From contig WQRL01000064.1 in assembly GCA_009786775.1 (NCBI GenBank), positions 1 through 8,254 on the forward strand: 8,254 bases of DNA, in the 5' to 3' direction. Below are positions 1 to 6,103 of the stretch, piece by piece. The notes under the pieces were generated by a model. That model had not been told where the DNA came from. It saw nothing but the letters and a program-made list of their open reading frames with translations, and searched no databases. Within the stretch, counting starts at the first letter, position 1. The number at the start of each line of letters is the position of its first letter. The position numbers and the translations under genes are program-made. This DNA comes from Oscillospiraceae bacterium. GTDB lineage: Bacteria; Bacillota; Clostridia; Oscillospirales; Oscillospiraceae.

Positions 1-424
1 CAGCCAGCTTCATTGTCATGCCGCGAGAAAATGCCTTGATTTTCTTTTTTTCAGAAAGTTTGAACTTCCTTAAATATTCCTTGAACAGTTCATCGTCCCA
101 TCTGGCGTAAACATGGCGCATTGCGGAAGCAATTTTCTGTGGGGTCAAATGCTCGGGGAAGCTGTTGGTGTCGTAGACAACTCCGATATCTTCACGGATG
201 TCGGTGCTGCTATCGGTCATTTCTTTTCCAAAAATTTTGACATTGCCGCTATCTCTTAAAAGAGTGTTTGAAATGCAGCCTATAGTTGTGGTCTTTCCTG
301 CGCCGTTTTCTCCCACAAAGCCCATTATCGTCCCGCTCTGCACGGAAAATGAAACATCTTTTAGACAAAAATCTGAGTTGCTGTAATGCTTGTTCAAGCC
401 TTGAACGTCTAATGTTAAATTCAT
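1..424 (-). CDS. ABC transporter ATP-binding protein, YtrB/BcrA type (3' end outside window)
   Basis: ATPase subunit of an ABC exporter that would energise a membrane permease encoded further left. The 141 visible residues hold a Walker A GENGAGKT at residues 38-45 and a signature motif FSRGM at about 132-136 in place of the usual LSGGQ. At the Q-loop position the sequence reads VVYDTNSF, so Asp85 stands where Gln is usual; from family knowledge this variation is common in the YtrB/BcrA subfamily. Walker B and the H-loop lie beyond the left edge. The ATG at 424 follows the GntR stop codon by 3 bases, with AGGAG at 436-440 inside the end of the GntR gene, so translation is probably coupled. 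GntR plus this ATPase is the usual start of a ytr-like operon that responds to cell-envelope antibiotics; the substrate cannot be told from the sequence. The gene is cut by the window, not by a mutation. Confidence 0.93.
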   Translation of the reverse strand, partial: MNLTLDVQGLNKHYSNSDFCLKDVSFSVQSGTIMGFVGENGAGKTTTIGCISNTLLRDSGNVKIFGKEMTDSSTDIREDIGVVYDTNSFPEHLTPQKIASAMRHVYARWDDELFKEYLRKFKLSEKKKIKAFSRGMTMKLA

Positions 425-427
425 ATC

Positions 428-805
428 TTATTCTTCTCCTTCATAAAATAACCGGAGCATGTCCACAAGAATCTCCACAGGAATGTCATAAGTCCTGCCA
501 ATCTCCGCTGCCTCTTGCAAGTGCTCCTCAGCCCGGCGTTGCTGCTCCTCCTGCACAAAGTCTTTATTTTGCGCCGATACAAAACTACCGCGGCCGACAG
601 TAGTTTCGATGAAACCATCGCGCTGGAGGTGCTCGTAAGCAGTCTGAACGGTGATGACGCTGACATGTGTGGATTTCGCCAGTGCACGCATCGAGGGGAG
701 CGGTGCGCCTGTCTGAAGCTCCCCATTCATAATCATCGCCTTAATCTGCGAAGTGATCTGCTCATAAATTGGTTTGCCAGTGTTGCTGCTAATAATAATA
801 TCCAC
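428..805 (-). CDS. GntR-family transcriptional regulator, YtrA subfamily
   Basis: DNA-binding repressor of 125 residues. The winged helix-turn-helix covers about residues 10-77 (KPIYEQI at 11-17, PLPSMRALAK at 35-44, a recognition helix around VITVQTAYEHL at 50-60, and the wing GRGSFV at 71-76). It is followed by a short helical tail without a ligand-binding domain, as in the YtrA subfamily. The start is set at GTG 805 because GGGG at 814-817 lies 8 bases upstream and the protein then begins VDIII...KPIYEQI like its relatives. An upstream in-frame TTG at 862 lies inside the -10 box and so would precede the transcript. It leads an operon with the ABC ATPase, and the palindrome at 841-861 over the transcription start suggests autorepression. 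The inducing ligand is unknown. Confidence 0.93.
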   Translation of the reverse strand: MDIIISSNTGKPIYEQITSQIKAMIMNGELQTGAPLPSMRALAKSTHVSVITVQTAYEHLQRDGFIETTVGRGSFVSAQNKDFVQEEQQRRAEEHLQEAAEIGRTYDIPVEILVDMLRLFYEGEE

Positions 806-840
806 AGTTTTTACCCCATTGCCTTTCGACTTCACATAAG

Positions 841-861
841 TGTACTTATTGGATATGTACA
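841..861. promoter_or_regulatory. probable operator of the YtrA-like GntR repressor
   Basis: A 21-bp imperfect palindrome with half sites TGTAC-T-TAT and TGTAC-A-TAT (reading inward from both ends), centred at about 851. It overlaps the last base of the -10 box and the expected transcription start of the GntR-ABC operon, the right place for a repressor. GntR-family sites with conserved GT...AC half sites are well known; assignment to this particular protein is inferred from position. Confidence 0.65.
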
Positions 862-889
862 ATATATCAGGTTAAGTTTGATTTGTCAA
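861..889 (-). promoter_or_regulatory. sigma-A type promoter of the GntR-ABC operon
   Basis: On the minus strand TTGACA (889-884) is separated by exactly 17 bases from TATATT (866-861). This is a near-consensus vegetative promoter, with transcription expected to start near 854. The -35 hexamer lies in the outermost part of the inverted-repeat element at 884-1151. Confidence 0.8.
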
Positions 890-1151
890 CAGGGAAATTT
901 TTAGTGCAGGGAAATGTTCCAAAGCCTAGAGCCGTACAGGGTAAGCCTGCCGGTGGGCGAATGGCGGAGCAAATTAGCGAAAGTAGGCGAAATTTCAGGC
1001 AAAGGCGAGCGTGTTTGAGCAAAGCGAGTTCGCGAGCCTCTGAAATGAGCCGTACTTTCGTTTATTTGCGTAGACCTCGCCCGCCGGCAGGCTTACCCTG
1101 TGCGGCTCTAGGCTTTGGAAGCACCCGTTGGAACAGAAATTTTCCTTGACA
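884..1151. repeat. large near-perfect inverted repeat (MITE-like or structured element)
   Basis: The core runs from TTCCAAAGCC at 917-926 to its complement GGCTTTGGAA at 1111-1120. The two arms of about 100 bases meet at about 1018, so the strand can fold into one long hairpin with almost no loop. The first 44 bases of each arm differ at only two positions (T/C at 936 and 954 against their partners); inner parts diverge but keep shared blocks such as GCAAAT, CGAAAGTA and ATTTCAG. Outside the core a weaker match continues to TGTCAA at 884-889 and TTGACA at 1146-1151, giving about 268 bp in all. There is no credible gene inside and no obvious target-site duplication. It could be a miniature inverted-repeat transposable element, another dispersed palindrome, or a relic of two opposed copies. 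Confidence 0.85.
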
Positions 1152-1173
1152 TGTGAGTTACAAATGTGATACT
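1146..1173 (+). promoter_or_regulatory. promoter of the BlaI-M56 operon
   Basis: TTGACA at 1146-1151, a 16-base spacer and GATACT at 1168-1173; transcription is expected to start near 1180. The -35 box is the right end of the inverted-repeat element. Both BlaI-type operator dyads fall on the spacer/-10 region and on the start site. Confidence 0.7.
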
Positions 1174-1190
1174 TTAGACTACAAGTGTAA
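1158..1190. promoter_or_regulatory. two BlaI/MecI-type operator dyads
   Basis: Two TACA-N2-TGTA type palindromes, TTACAAATGTGA at 1158-1169 and CTACAAGTGTAA at 1179-1190. Their centres are 21 bp apart, two helical turns. TACA/TGTA is the established core of BlaI and MecI operators in staphylococci and bacilli. The first dyad covers the promoter spacer and the edge of the -10 box, the second the start of transcription, which fits autorepression by the BlaI-like protein encoded next. Confidence 0.8.
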
Positions 1191-1232
1191 ACCATCGCTG
1201 TCAGCATACAGATAGAGGGGGCGTCAACTATT

Positions 1233-1604
1233 ATGAAAATAGCGGATTCAGAACTTGAGGTGATGCGCATACTATGGCGCGAAGGGCGGCCTATGCCATT
1301 TGCCGAGATACGTTCAGAGCTTCAGCGCATAACGGGTTGGAAGAAATCGACAATTCAGACCTTGGTGCTGCGCTTGCGCGACAAGGGCATCATAAGCGCA
1401 GAAGATAATTATGTGACAATGTACAGCCCAAATGTCAGCAAAGAGGAATATCTCAAAACCGAAGGCCAGAGTTTTATAAATAAGCTCTTTGATGGAAGTG
1501 CCAAGAATTTTGTTGCGGCACTGTGCCAGAACGGGCATCTGGATGAGAGCGATATTGACGAGTTAAAGGCCTTTTTCACCATGGATGGGAGGGAAGACAG
1601 ATGA
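1233..1604 (+). CDS. BlaI/MecI/CopY-family transcriptional repressor
   Basis: A 123-residue dimeric winged-helix repressor. The DNA-binding domain covers residues 1-70 (ADSELEVMRILW at 4-15, the recognition helix around KKSTIQTLVLRLRDKG at 37-52), and a C-terminal helical dimerisation region ends in LDESDIDELKAFF at 103-115. The ATG at 1233 has GAGGGG at 1215-1220 upstream and gives the usual family length. The gene overlaps the downstream M56 gene by 4 bases (ATGA), the classic repressor-sensor pair in which the activated metallopeptidase leads to loss of the repressor. In staphylococcal BlaI and MecI cleavage is at an Asn-Phe bond; here the place I align to that bond reads Ala-Leu, while an Asn-Phe occurs a few residues earlier (92-93), so the mode of inactivation may differ. 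Target genes beyond its own operon are not visible. Confidence 0.93.
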   Translation: MKIADSELEVMRILWREGRPMPFAEIRSELQRITGWKKSTIQTLVLRLRDKGIISAEDNYVTMYSPNVSKEEYLKTEGQSFINKLFDGSAKNFVAALCQNGHLDESDIDELKAFFTMDGREDR

Positions 1605-3847
1605 TTCCTTCATTTCTAAGTGAACTTGTCCGCACAGTTATCATAATGACTATTACGGGAAGCCTGCTGTGCCTGTTGCTGCTGGCGCTCAAACCTGTTA
1701 TCCGGCATAGGTTGCCTAAGTGGGCGCAGTATTGCTTTTGGCTGGTGGCACTGGCTGCTCTGCTAGTGCCCATTTCGCGGATAGTGGTGCTGCCCGACAC
1801 TGCGCCAAACGTGATGCCTGTCCATAGCGTGGTGGAACGCCATGTGATATCTGTTGAAGAAGAAACTGTGCGGATGCTTGAACTGGCCGATTTGCCGTGG
1901 CAGGTATACGCTGCGGCAAACAATATTACTTCGGAAAATGCTGTCCGGACGGTTAGGCCTGATTTCATCCAGCCACCCGAACTCCCGCCGGCGGGGGCTG
2001 CGGTGTTAAGTACTGTATTTATGCTTATATATCCGTGGGCGGTGTCGCTCATCGTGCTCTATAGCCTCGTTGGCTATGTAATTTTTACAAAAAAACTGCG
2101 CCGGGGTTACAGCCCGCCACAGGAACTTGAACTGGAAATGCTGCTAAAGCTCTCCAAAGGCAGGCGTACTCCGAGGCTCATGAGAAGCTCATTTGCGGCG
2201 ACACCTATGTTAATTGGACTGATTAAACCCACAATTGTGCTGCCTGAGCGTGAATATACAAGCGGGCAACTGGAGGGTATTTTACTCCACGAACTGGCAC
2301 ATATGCGGCGTTTTGACATAGCGGTTAAATGGTTTTCACTTCTGGCCTGTGCCATCCACTGGTTTAACCCAATTGTTTGGATTGCCAAGAGGCAGATAGA
2401 CCGCGCATGTGAACTGGCATGTGATGAAGCAGTTATCGGCGGCATGGACATAAATGACAAGCAGCACTATGGCGAAACGCTCATAGCTGTCGCAGGGGAG
2501 AAAAAAGTTCCCATGCTTGTTTTGTCCACAACCATGTGTTCAGAGAAAAGGGCTATAAAGGAGAGGCTTACTGCAATTATGAAAAGTAAAAATCATACAA
2601 GGCGGGCTATAATTATTTCAGCAGCCCTATTGACGACAGCTCTTCTGGCAGCCTGTGCTGTGGGTGCCGGAGGCGGTGCGGCTGGCGGTGGAAATGCTGG
2701 GGACAGTGCGGCTGATGTAAATAACGGCGGGATCTACAGCGAAGCAGGCGGCATTGTTGACGGAAGCGGAACTGGGGGCGGCACGGATAGCTTGGAAAAT
2801 GCCCCTGGTGCCACTGACCCCACCCACGAAGATATTCCCGCAGAGATTCAAAGTCTTGCAAATCAGCATATTCAGCACTTGGCGCAAAATACAAGCGTGG
2901 GTATTTTCGGGCCGGACGATCCATCTACACTTGTGGAAATCCGCCCTGCCAGCTTTATTGACACACGTATAAACACATTGGAACTGGAAGCTGAATTTGA
3001 TTATGTTCTCCCGCACACTCTGCAGCTGTGGCGGCTTGATTTCATGCTGCTCACAGATGACACTGAAACAGAAACACTGCGCTGGGGTACATTTGCGCCC
3101 GATGATACAGGCTGGGTAGGGCACCATAGCGGATGGAATGACGCACGTACTCTCTTGGTAATTGGCATTAGCGGGGGTAATACGTGGATGCTTGGCGAAA
3201 TCCCGTGGTGGATGGAGGAAAATCCGCTAGGCTTGGAAGGCGCACTGCGCACATTTCTCGGTGGCTCAGGCGAAACCCTTGGTGTACGCGAGCTTTTGGG
3301 TCTTGATTTTGAGCAGGGTGAGCAGGAATTATGTCACTGCGGAGAGCACTATGTGGGAGAGGATCTGCGCACACAGATTCCGCCGCTATTTGTACGCGAG
3401 TGGAATGAAATAGAGGGCGATGAGCACTTTTTTACTGATATTCAAATAAGGCATAACCTGACGGCTTTTGAGCATGGCGACACGCTCTACCCTGTGTGGC
3501 AAGTGTCACAAGAGGTAGAGTTTGACAGCCACACCCTCATACTTTGGGCAGTTGAAACCATGAGGGATGTACGTTTTTTGGCGCTCGGGCTCAGCGAAGA
3601 AGGCGAGGAACTGAGTTTTTATACACGGGAAGTACTGCATACTATTGCGGAGCTAAACCCGGGTGAAGCGGTTGCTCTAAATGTGAGTTTTCTCCACTAT
3701 CTTATCCCACGCTTTGGCATCACATTCCTTGATGAAAGCGGCGAGATAAAAAGAATGTTTGTAAACGAAAGCATGAGAGGTGGATGCTTCCCGCTGTTTG
3801 TCTTAGGCCTGCACGATGAAACCCATTTTGTGGATTGGGCTGATTAG
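1601..3847 (+). CDS. M56-family (BlaR1-like) membrane metallopeptidase sensor with a non-penicillin-binding outer domain
   Basis: A 748-residue integral membrane protein that presumably senses an extracellular signal and triggers inactivation of the BlaI-type repressor encoded just before it. Hydrophobic segments lie at about residues 9-30, 42-60, 136-162 and 336-355. The zinc protease site is HELAH at 230-234, with a downstream helix RACELACDEAVI holding the likely third ligand Glu271, on the cytoplasmic side between segments three and four. After the fourth segment comes a Gly/Ser/Asn-rich linker (about 355-400) and an outer domain to residue 748. That domain shows no SxxK penicillin-binding motif, so it is not a classic beta-lactam sensor. 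The fourth segment ends LAAC (349-352), which resembles a lipoprotein processing site. The ATG overlaps the repressor stop codon, so the two are translationally coupled. The gene ends 24 bases from a convergent gene with no clear terminator. The ligand is unknown. Confidence 0.92.
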   Translation: MIPSFLSELVRTVIIMTITGSLLCLLLLALKPVIRHRLPKWAQYCFWLVALAALLVPISRIVVLPDTAPNVMPVHSVVERHVISVEEETVRMLELADLPWQVYAAANNITSENAVRTVRPDFIQPPELPPAGAAVLSTVFMLIYPWAVSLIVLYSLVGYVIFTKKLRRGYSPPQELELEMLLKLSKGRRTPRLMRSSFAATPMLIGLIKPTIVLPEREYTSGQLEGILLHELAHMRRFDIAVKWFSLLACAIHWFNPIVWIAKRQIDRACELACDEAVIGGMDINDKQHYGETLIAVAGEKKVPMLVLSTTMCSEKRAIKERLTAIMKSKNHTRRAIIISAALLTTALLAACAVGAGGGAAGGGNAGDSAADVNNGGIYSEAGGIVDGSGTGGGTDSLENAPGATDPTHEDIPAEIQSLANQHIQHLAQNTSVGIFGPDDPSTLVEIRPASFIDTRINTLELEAEFDYVLPHTLQLWRLDFMLLTDDTETETLRWGTFAPDDTGWVGHHSGWNDARTLLVIGISGGNTWMLGEIPWWMEENPLGLEGALRTFLGGSGETLGVRELLGLDFEQGEQELCHCGEHYVGEDLRTQIPPLFVREWNEIEGDEHFFTDIQIRHNLTAFEHGDTLYPVWQVSQEVEFDSHTLILWAVETMRDVRFLALGLSEEGEELSFYTREVLHTIAELNPGEAVALNVSFLHYLIPRFGITFLDESGEIKRMFVNESMRGGCFPLFVLGLHDETHFVDWAD

Positions 3848-3871
3848 GGAGGGGCAGCGCAGGAAGTAACG

Positions 3872-4579
3872 CTAAAATAACCAGTACAGCAGCTCCTCAG
3901 ATATTGAAAAGCCCGAATTTTTGAAAACAGCCAATGAAGGCTCATTACTTTTGTCAATTTGAGCGAAGGGTACAATACCCTTCGCCAGTTGGTGATTTGT
4001 CATGTGGCTGACCAGAGCTTTGCCATACCCTTTGTTCTGGTGCTCATCAAGGACATTGAGCAAGCCGATAGAACCCTCTTCGTGAATGCCCGCAAAGCCA
4101 GCTAAATCTGAGCCGGCAAAACCTCCGAAGATTTCTCCGCTCTTTATAAGTTTATGGATGTATTCATTGCCGACATCCGCACCGTAATTTACGCAAACAG
4201 TATCAAAATAGCTTTCATCAAGGGGTCGAATTGAAATTATTTCAGAAACCGGCAGGGGGTCACGGCCCAAATAAACGGCTTGGTAATTTTCTAGGAATGT
4301 GCCGTAGTTTAGTTTGCTCTTGGCGGCATCAAGAATAAATTCTTGATGAAACACAAAAAGCCCCTCGTCAGGCAGCAGTTTTAGCAACTTTATAGCAATT
4401 TCGGCGTTTGATGCGCTTGTCATATAACTGCCGCTTATCGTTTCAATCAGGCATACGCCCAGCTCATTAGAATATAGAATATCAGCAGTGCCCCTGCGTA
4501 TTGGCACAATCATATCCATGTGAGCCACGGGGTTTTGCGTCAAATAATCTAGTGCGGCATTAAGTTTAGTGTTGTCCAT
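3872..4579 (-). CDS. GNAT-family N-acetyltransferase
   Basis: A 235-residue predicted acetyl-CoA dependent acyltransferase. The GNAT fold is in the C-terminal half (about 115-235): the acetyl-CoA pyrophosphate-binding motif A appears as LDEHQNKGYGKAL at 177-189 (Q-x-x-G-x-G), followed by the typical SNEPSLAVFKNSGF stretch at 211-224. The first ~110 residues form an extra N-terminal domain that I do not recognise and that may decide the acceptor. The start is ATG 4579, with GGAGAG at 4587-4592 seven bases upstream; an upstream TTG at 4612 has no better support. It is the last gene of the minus-strand series, 69 bases after the pyrophosphohydrolase, and meets the M56 gene tail to tail. The substrate cannot be deduced; it could be a small molecule or a protein. 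Confidence 0.85.
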   Translation of the reverse strand: MDNTKLNAALDYLTQNPVAHMDMIVPIRRGTADILYSNELGVCLIETISGSYMTSASNAEIAIKLLKLLPDEGLFVFHQEFILDAAKSKLNYGTFLENYQAVYLGRDPLPVSEIISIRPLDESYFDTVCVNYGADVGNEYIHKLIKSGEIFGGFAGSDLAGFAGIHEEGSIGLLNVLDEHQNKGYGKALVSHMTNHQLAKGIVPFAQIDKSNEPSLAVFKNSGFSISEELLYWLF

Positions 4580-4648
4580 CAAATTTCTCTCCGTATTCTC
4601 TGCGCAGGTCAAAATATGCCAAATGGCGGGAGCGCTCCGTGACCGATG

Positions 4649-5002
4649 TTATCTATCGAAGCTCCAGTTTCGCTCGCAATTAGCCTTTTCTTTTTCCTTG
4701 AGTGCGCTCAGCAAGTTTATGTTCATCTGGTTGCATATTGCCGCCAGAACGAAAAAAACATCAGCAACTTCACTTTCTACCGTGTCATAATTATACATCT
4801 TGTCCACATCGACAGACATTTTTGTTGCAGTTTTTCTAATGGACTTGGCAAGCTCGCCAGTTTCTTCAAGCAGTAATAACATTGTTTCTTGAATCGGCTG
4901 ATTTGCAAAGCCACGCAGCTCAACGACCTTGCCAATATACTCCTGAACATGATCCAGCGATGAATCTTCGCTGAGCTCATTTAACAAATCCTTTTGGTTC
5001 AC
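4649..5002 (-). CDS. MazG-like nucleotide pyrophosphohydrolase
   Basis: A small 117-residue all-alpha NTP pyrophosphohydrolase of the MazG/dUTPase superfamily, expected to cut nucleoside triphosphates to monophosphate and pyrophosphate using Mg2+. The metal-binding pattern is visible as EETGE at 46-50 (E47 and E50) and ESEVAD at 76-81 (E78 and D81), in the ExxE...ExxD arrangement. The protein is a single MazG-type domain, much shorter than the tandem-domain MazG of E. coli. It starts with GTG at 5002 behind a GGAGGG site at about 5008-5013. It lies 35 bases downstream of the DUF3791 gene in the same direction with no clear promoter or terminator between them, so it is probably co-transcribed. 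The substrate may be a canonical or damaged nucleotide; a link to the ADP-ribosyl chemistry proposed for DUF3990 is only a guess. Confidence 0.85.
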   Translation of the reverse strand: MNQKDLLNELSEDSSLDHVQEYIGKVVELRGFANQPIQETMLLLLEETGELAKSIRKTATKMSVDVDKMYNYDTVESEVADVFFVLAAICNQMNINLLSALKEKEKANCERNWSFDR

Positions 5003-5037
5003 GGTATCCCTCCCTCAAAAATAAAAATACTGCAACC

Positions 5038-5244
5038 TTAGGTGGCACGCCTGACCTCAATGAAGCGGTCAATGTCCTCAACTATATACTTATCGCCATA
5101 GCAGTGGAGAACATCGTAAAACGAGCCGATGTAATCAAATACCCCGTACTGCTTAAACAACAGAAAAGTTTCTCTGCCGTTCAGGCCGTGTTCGTACTTA
5201 TAACGCTCAAGACAGAAGGCTTTGAATTTTACTATTTCAGGCAT
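5038..5244 (-). CDS. DUF3791 family small protein
   Basis: A 68-residue protein with the pattern I recognise as DUF3791: KFKAFCLERYKYEHGLNG at 6-23, LFKQYGVFDYI at 29-39, FYDVLHCYGDKYIVEDID at 42-59. It is probably mostly helical and soluble, with no signal peptide or membrane segment. The ATG at 5244 is preceded by a strong AGGAGG (5253-5258) that overlaps the stop codon of the 78-residue gene, so its translation is likely coupled to that gene. DUF3791 genes are often found beside DUF3990 genes, as here. Its size and position suggest an antitoxin or immunity partner, but no function is established that I know of. Confidence 0.85.
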   Translation of the reverse strand: MPEIVKFKAFCLERYKYEHGLNGRETFLLFKQYGVFDYIGSFYDVLHCYGDKYIVEDIDRFIEVRRAT

Positions 5245-5256
5245 ACTCGGTTCCTC

Positions 5257-5493
5257 CTAGTATTCGGGCAGTTCAAGTTTTCCTGTGGCAATTTCAGCTG
5301 AATATAACTCATAAAGAAGTGGGACGCTATAAGTCCAAACTTTAGTTGGCTCGCGCTCAAGCTGTGCGTACAAATCAGAATTGTACAGCTTCTCAAATGC
5401 GGCATCTTCGCTATCACCGGTCTCGACGATTATTTTATTAGCAAGTGCGCCAACCAAAATTGGCAAAATTGCTGCAAATTTATTTTTGTCCAT
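5257..5493 (-). CDS. 78-residue protein of the DUF3990-DUF3791 cassette, unknown function
   Basis: A 78-residue, probably helical protein (FAAILPILVGALANKIIVETG at 6-26, AAFEKLYNSDLYAQLE at 31-46, KVWTYSVPLLYELYSAEIATGKL at 51-73). The first helix is hydrophobic but too interrupted to call a membrane segment with confidence. I recall similar small proteins sitting between DUF3990 and DUF3791 genes, but I cannot name a domain. The ATG at 5493 overlaps the DUF3990 stop codon by one base (TAATG). Its GGAGG (5500-5504) is formed by the glycine codons at the end of the DUF3990 gene, which ties its synthesis to completion of the DUF3990 protein. That makes it a good candidate for an antitoxin produced in step with the toxin. 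Confidence 0.8.
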   Translation of the reverse strand: MDKNKFAAILPILVGALANKIIVETGDSEDAAFEKLYNSDLYAQLEREPTKVWTYSVPLLYELYSAEIATGKLELPEY

Positions 5494-5984
5494 TAGCCAC
5501 CTCCGATAATTTCGTGCCCCAGATAATGACAGTAACTTAGTGATCGTTCAGTATGGAAAAGTATTTGATCAAAAAGCTCTTGAACTTTGAGCTGCTTTAC
5601 CGCTGTTTCCTTATCAAGAATTCCTTGTTCATAAAGTAAAACCGTCGTGTAAACTTGATCATTTGCAACAGGCCCAATTACTATATCATAAGGCTGCGCA
5701 ACTGTTTGGCCAAGCCGGTTTGCGCTGACGAAATCCAGCCATGCTTCGTTTGGTTCTGTAAACTCAATTATGTCAACCTTGGCTTTGGCAGCATCATAAT
5801 CAAATTGATATTCTGTCACAATACGTGTATTGGTCTTTTGCCTCTCTGCAACACGCATAGTCCACCGCATCGCTTGGTTTAGATTCGAGGTTGTATAAAA
5901 CCCGCTGCCGAAGTCAAGCATCCGTTCACTTTCCAGTATCTTAGGTGCCTCAACTGAAACTGTGCTACCATGGTATATAATCAT
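5493..5984 (-). CDS. DUF3990 protein, ADP-ribosyltransferase-like fold, candidate toxin
   Basis: A 163-residue protein of the DUF3990 family, which belongs to the ADP-ribosyltransferase-like superfamily. The start MIIYHGS carries His5-Gly6-Ser7, like the NAD-binding HG(S/T) motif of PARP-type enzymes. DFGSGFYTTSNLNQAMRW at 24-41 matches the second motif with Tyr30. The third, catalytic position seems to be in GPVANDQVYTT at 105-114, where Asp109 or Gln110 stands instead of the Glu of classical enzymes. The expected role is transfer of ADP-ribose or a related group to a cell component, probably as a toxin; this is inferred. The ATG at 5984 has AAAGGAGA seven bases upstream. A longer in-frame start at 6092 would include the promoter and is rejected. 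It leads an operon with the 78-residue and DUF3791 genes. Confidence 0.87.
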   Translation of the reverse strand: MIIYHGSTVSVEAPKILESERMLDFGSGFYTTSNLNQAMRWTMRVAERQKTNTRIVTEYQFDYDAAKAKVDIIEFTEPNEAWLDFVSANRLGQTVAQPYDIVIGPVANDQVYTTVLLYEQGILDKETAVKQLKVQELFDQILFHTERSLSYCHYLGHEIIGGG

Positions 5985-6024
5985 AGGCGTTCTCCTTTGG
6001 CATATTACCAGACAGGTGTTAACC

Positions 6025-6054
6025 ATTATATAATAGCCGGCACCGAAATCGCAA
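6025..6054 (-). promoter_or_regulatory. promoter of the DUF3990 operon
   Basis: On the minus strand TATAAT (6030-6025) is perfect, and TTGCGA (6054-6049) stands 18 bases upstream. Transcription should start near 6018, leaving a leader of about 35 bases before the AGGAG and the ATG at 5984. No convincing operator palindrome is seen next to it. Confidence 0.7.
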
Positions 6055-6069
6055 GTTTTGTTCGAAATG

Positions 6070-6103
6070 AAAAAGTGAAAAACGATTTCCAAGGAAATTC
6101 GTT
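6070..6103 (-). terminator. possible Rho-independent terminator, minus strand
   Basis: Read on the minus strand, AACGAATTTCC (6103-6093) pairs with GGAAATCGTT (6090-6081) with one bulged base and a very short loop, and is followed by a T-rich tract (TTTTTCACTTTTT, down to about 6068). It would stop transcripts from the Fic gene before the DUF3990 promoter. The short loop and A/T-rich stem make it only a candidate. Confidence 0.4.

Noticed and set aside
806..862. Longer GntR start at TTG 862
   Set aside because: It lies within the -10 box, upstream of the expected transcription start, and lacks a ribosome site.
917..1120. Integron attC site or CRISPR-type repeat
   Set aside because: No integron integrase, cassette arrangement or repeated spacer pattern is seen; it is one isolated hairpin.
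883..1149. 88-codon plus-strand ORF across the inverted repeat, and a 91-codon minus-strand ORF from 1270
   Set aside because: Both are by-products of the palindrome: the plus frame reads through both arms, has no ribosome site and no family resemblance.
2613..3252. Several long minus-strand ORFs inside the M56 gene
   Set aside because: Low-complexity or Ser/Arg/Cys-rich translations with no motifs, fully explained as opposite-strand shadows of the real gene.
3848..3871. Bidirectional terminator between the convergent M56 and GNAT genes
   Set aside because: Only a 4-bp AGCG/CGCT pairing is possible, with no T run on either strand.
4629..4638. Perfect 10-bp palindrome GGAGCGCTCC between the MazG-like and GNAT genes
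   Set aside because: No loop and no T tract for a terminator, and short enough to arise by chance; no function claimed.
5985..6092. N-terminal extension of DUF3990 to 6092
   Set aside because: It would span the TTGCGA/TATAAT promoter, and the ATG at 5984 has a strong ribosome site and gives the family start with HGS near the N-terminus.
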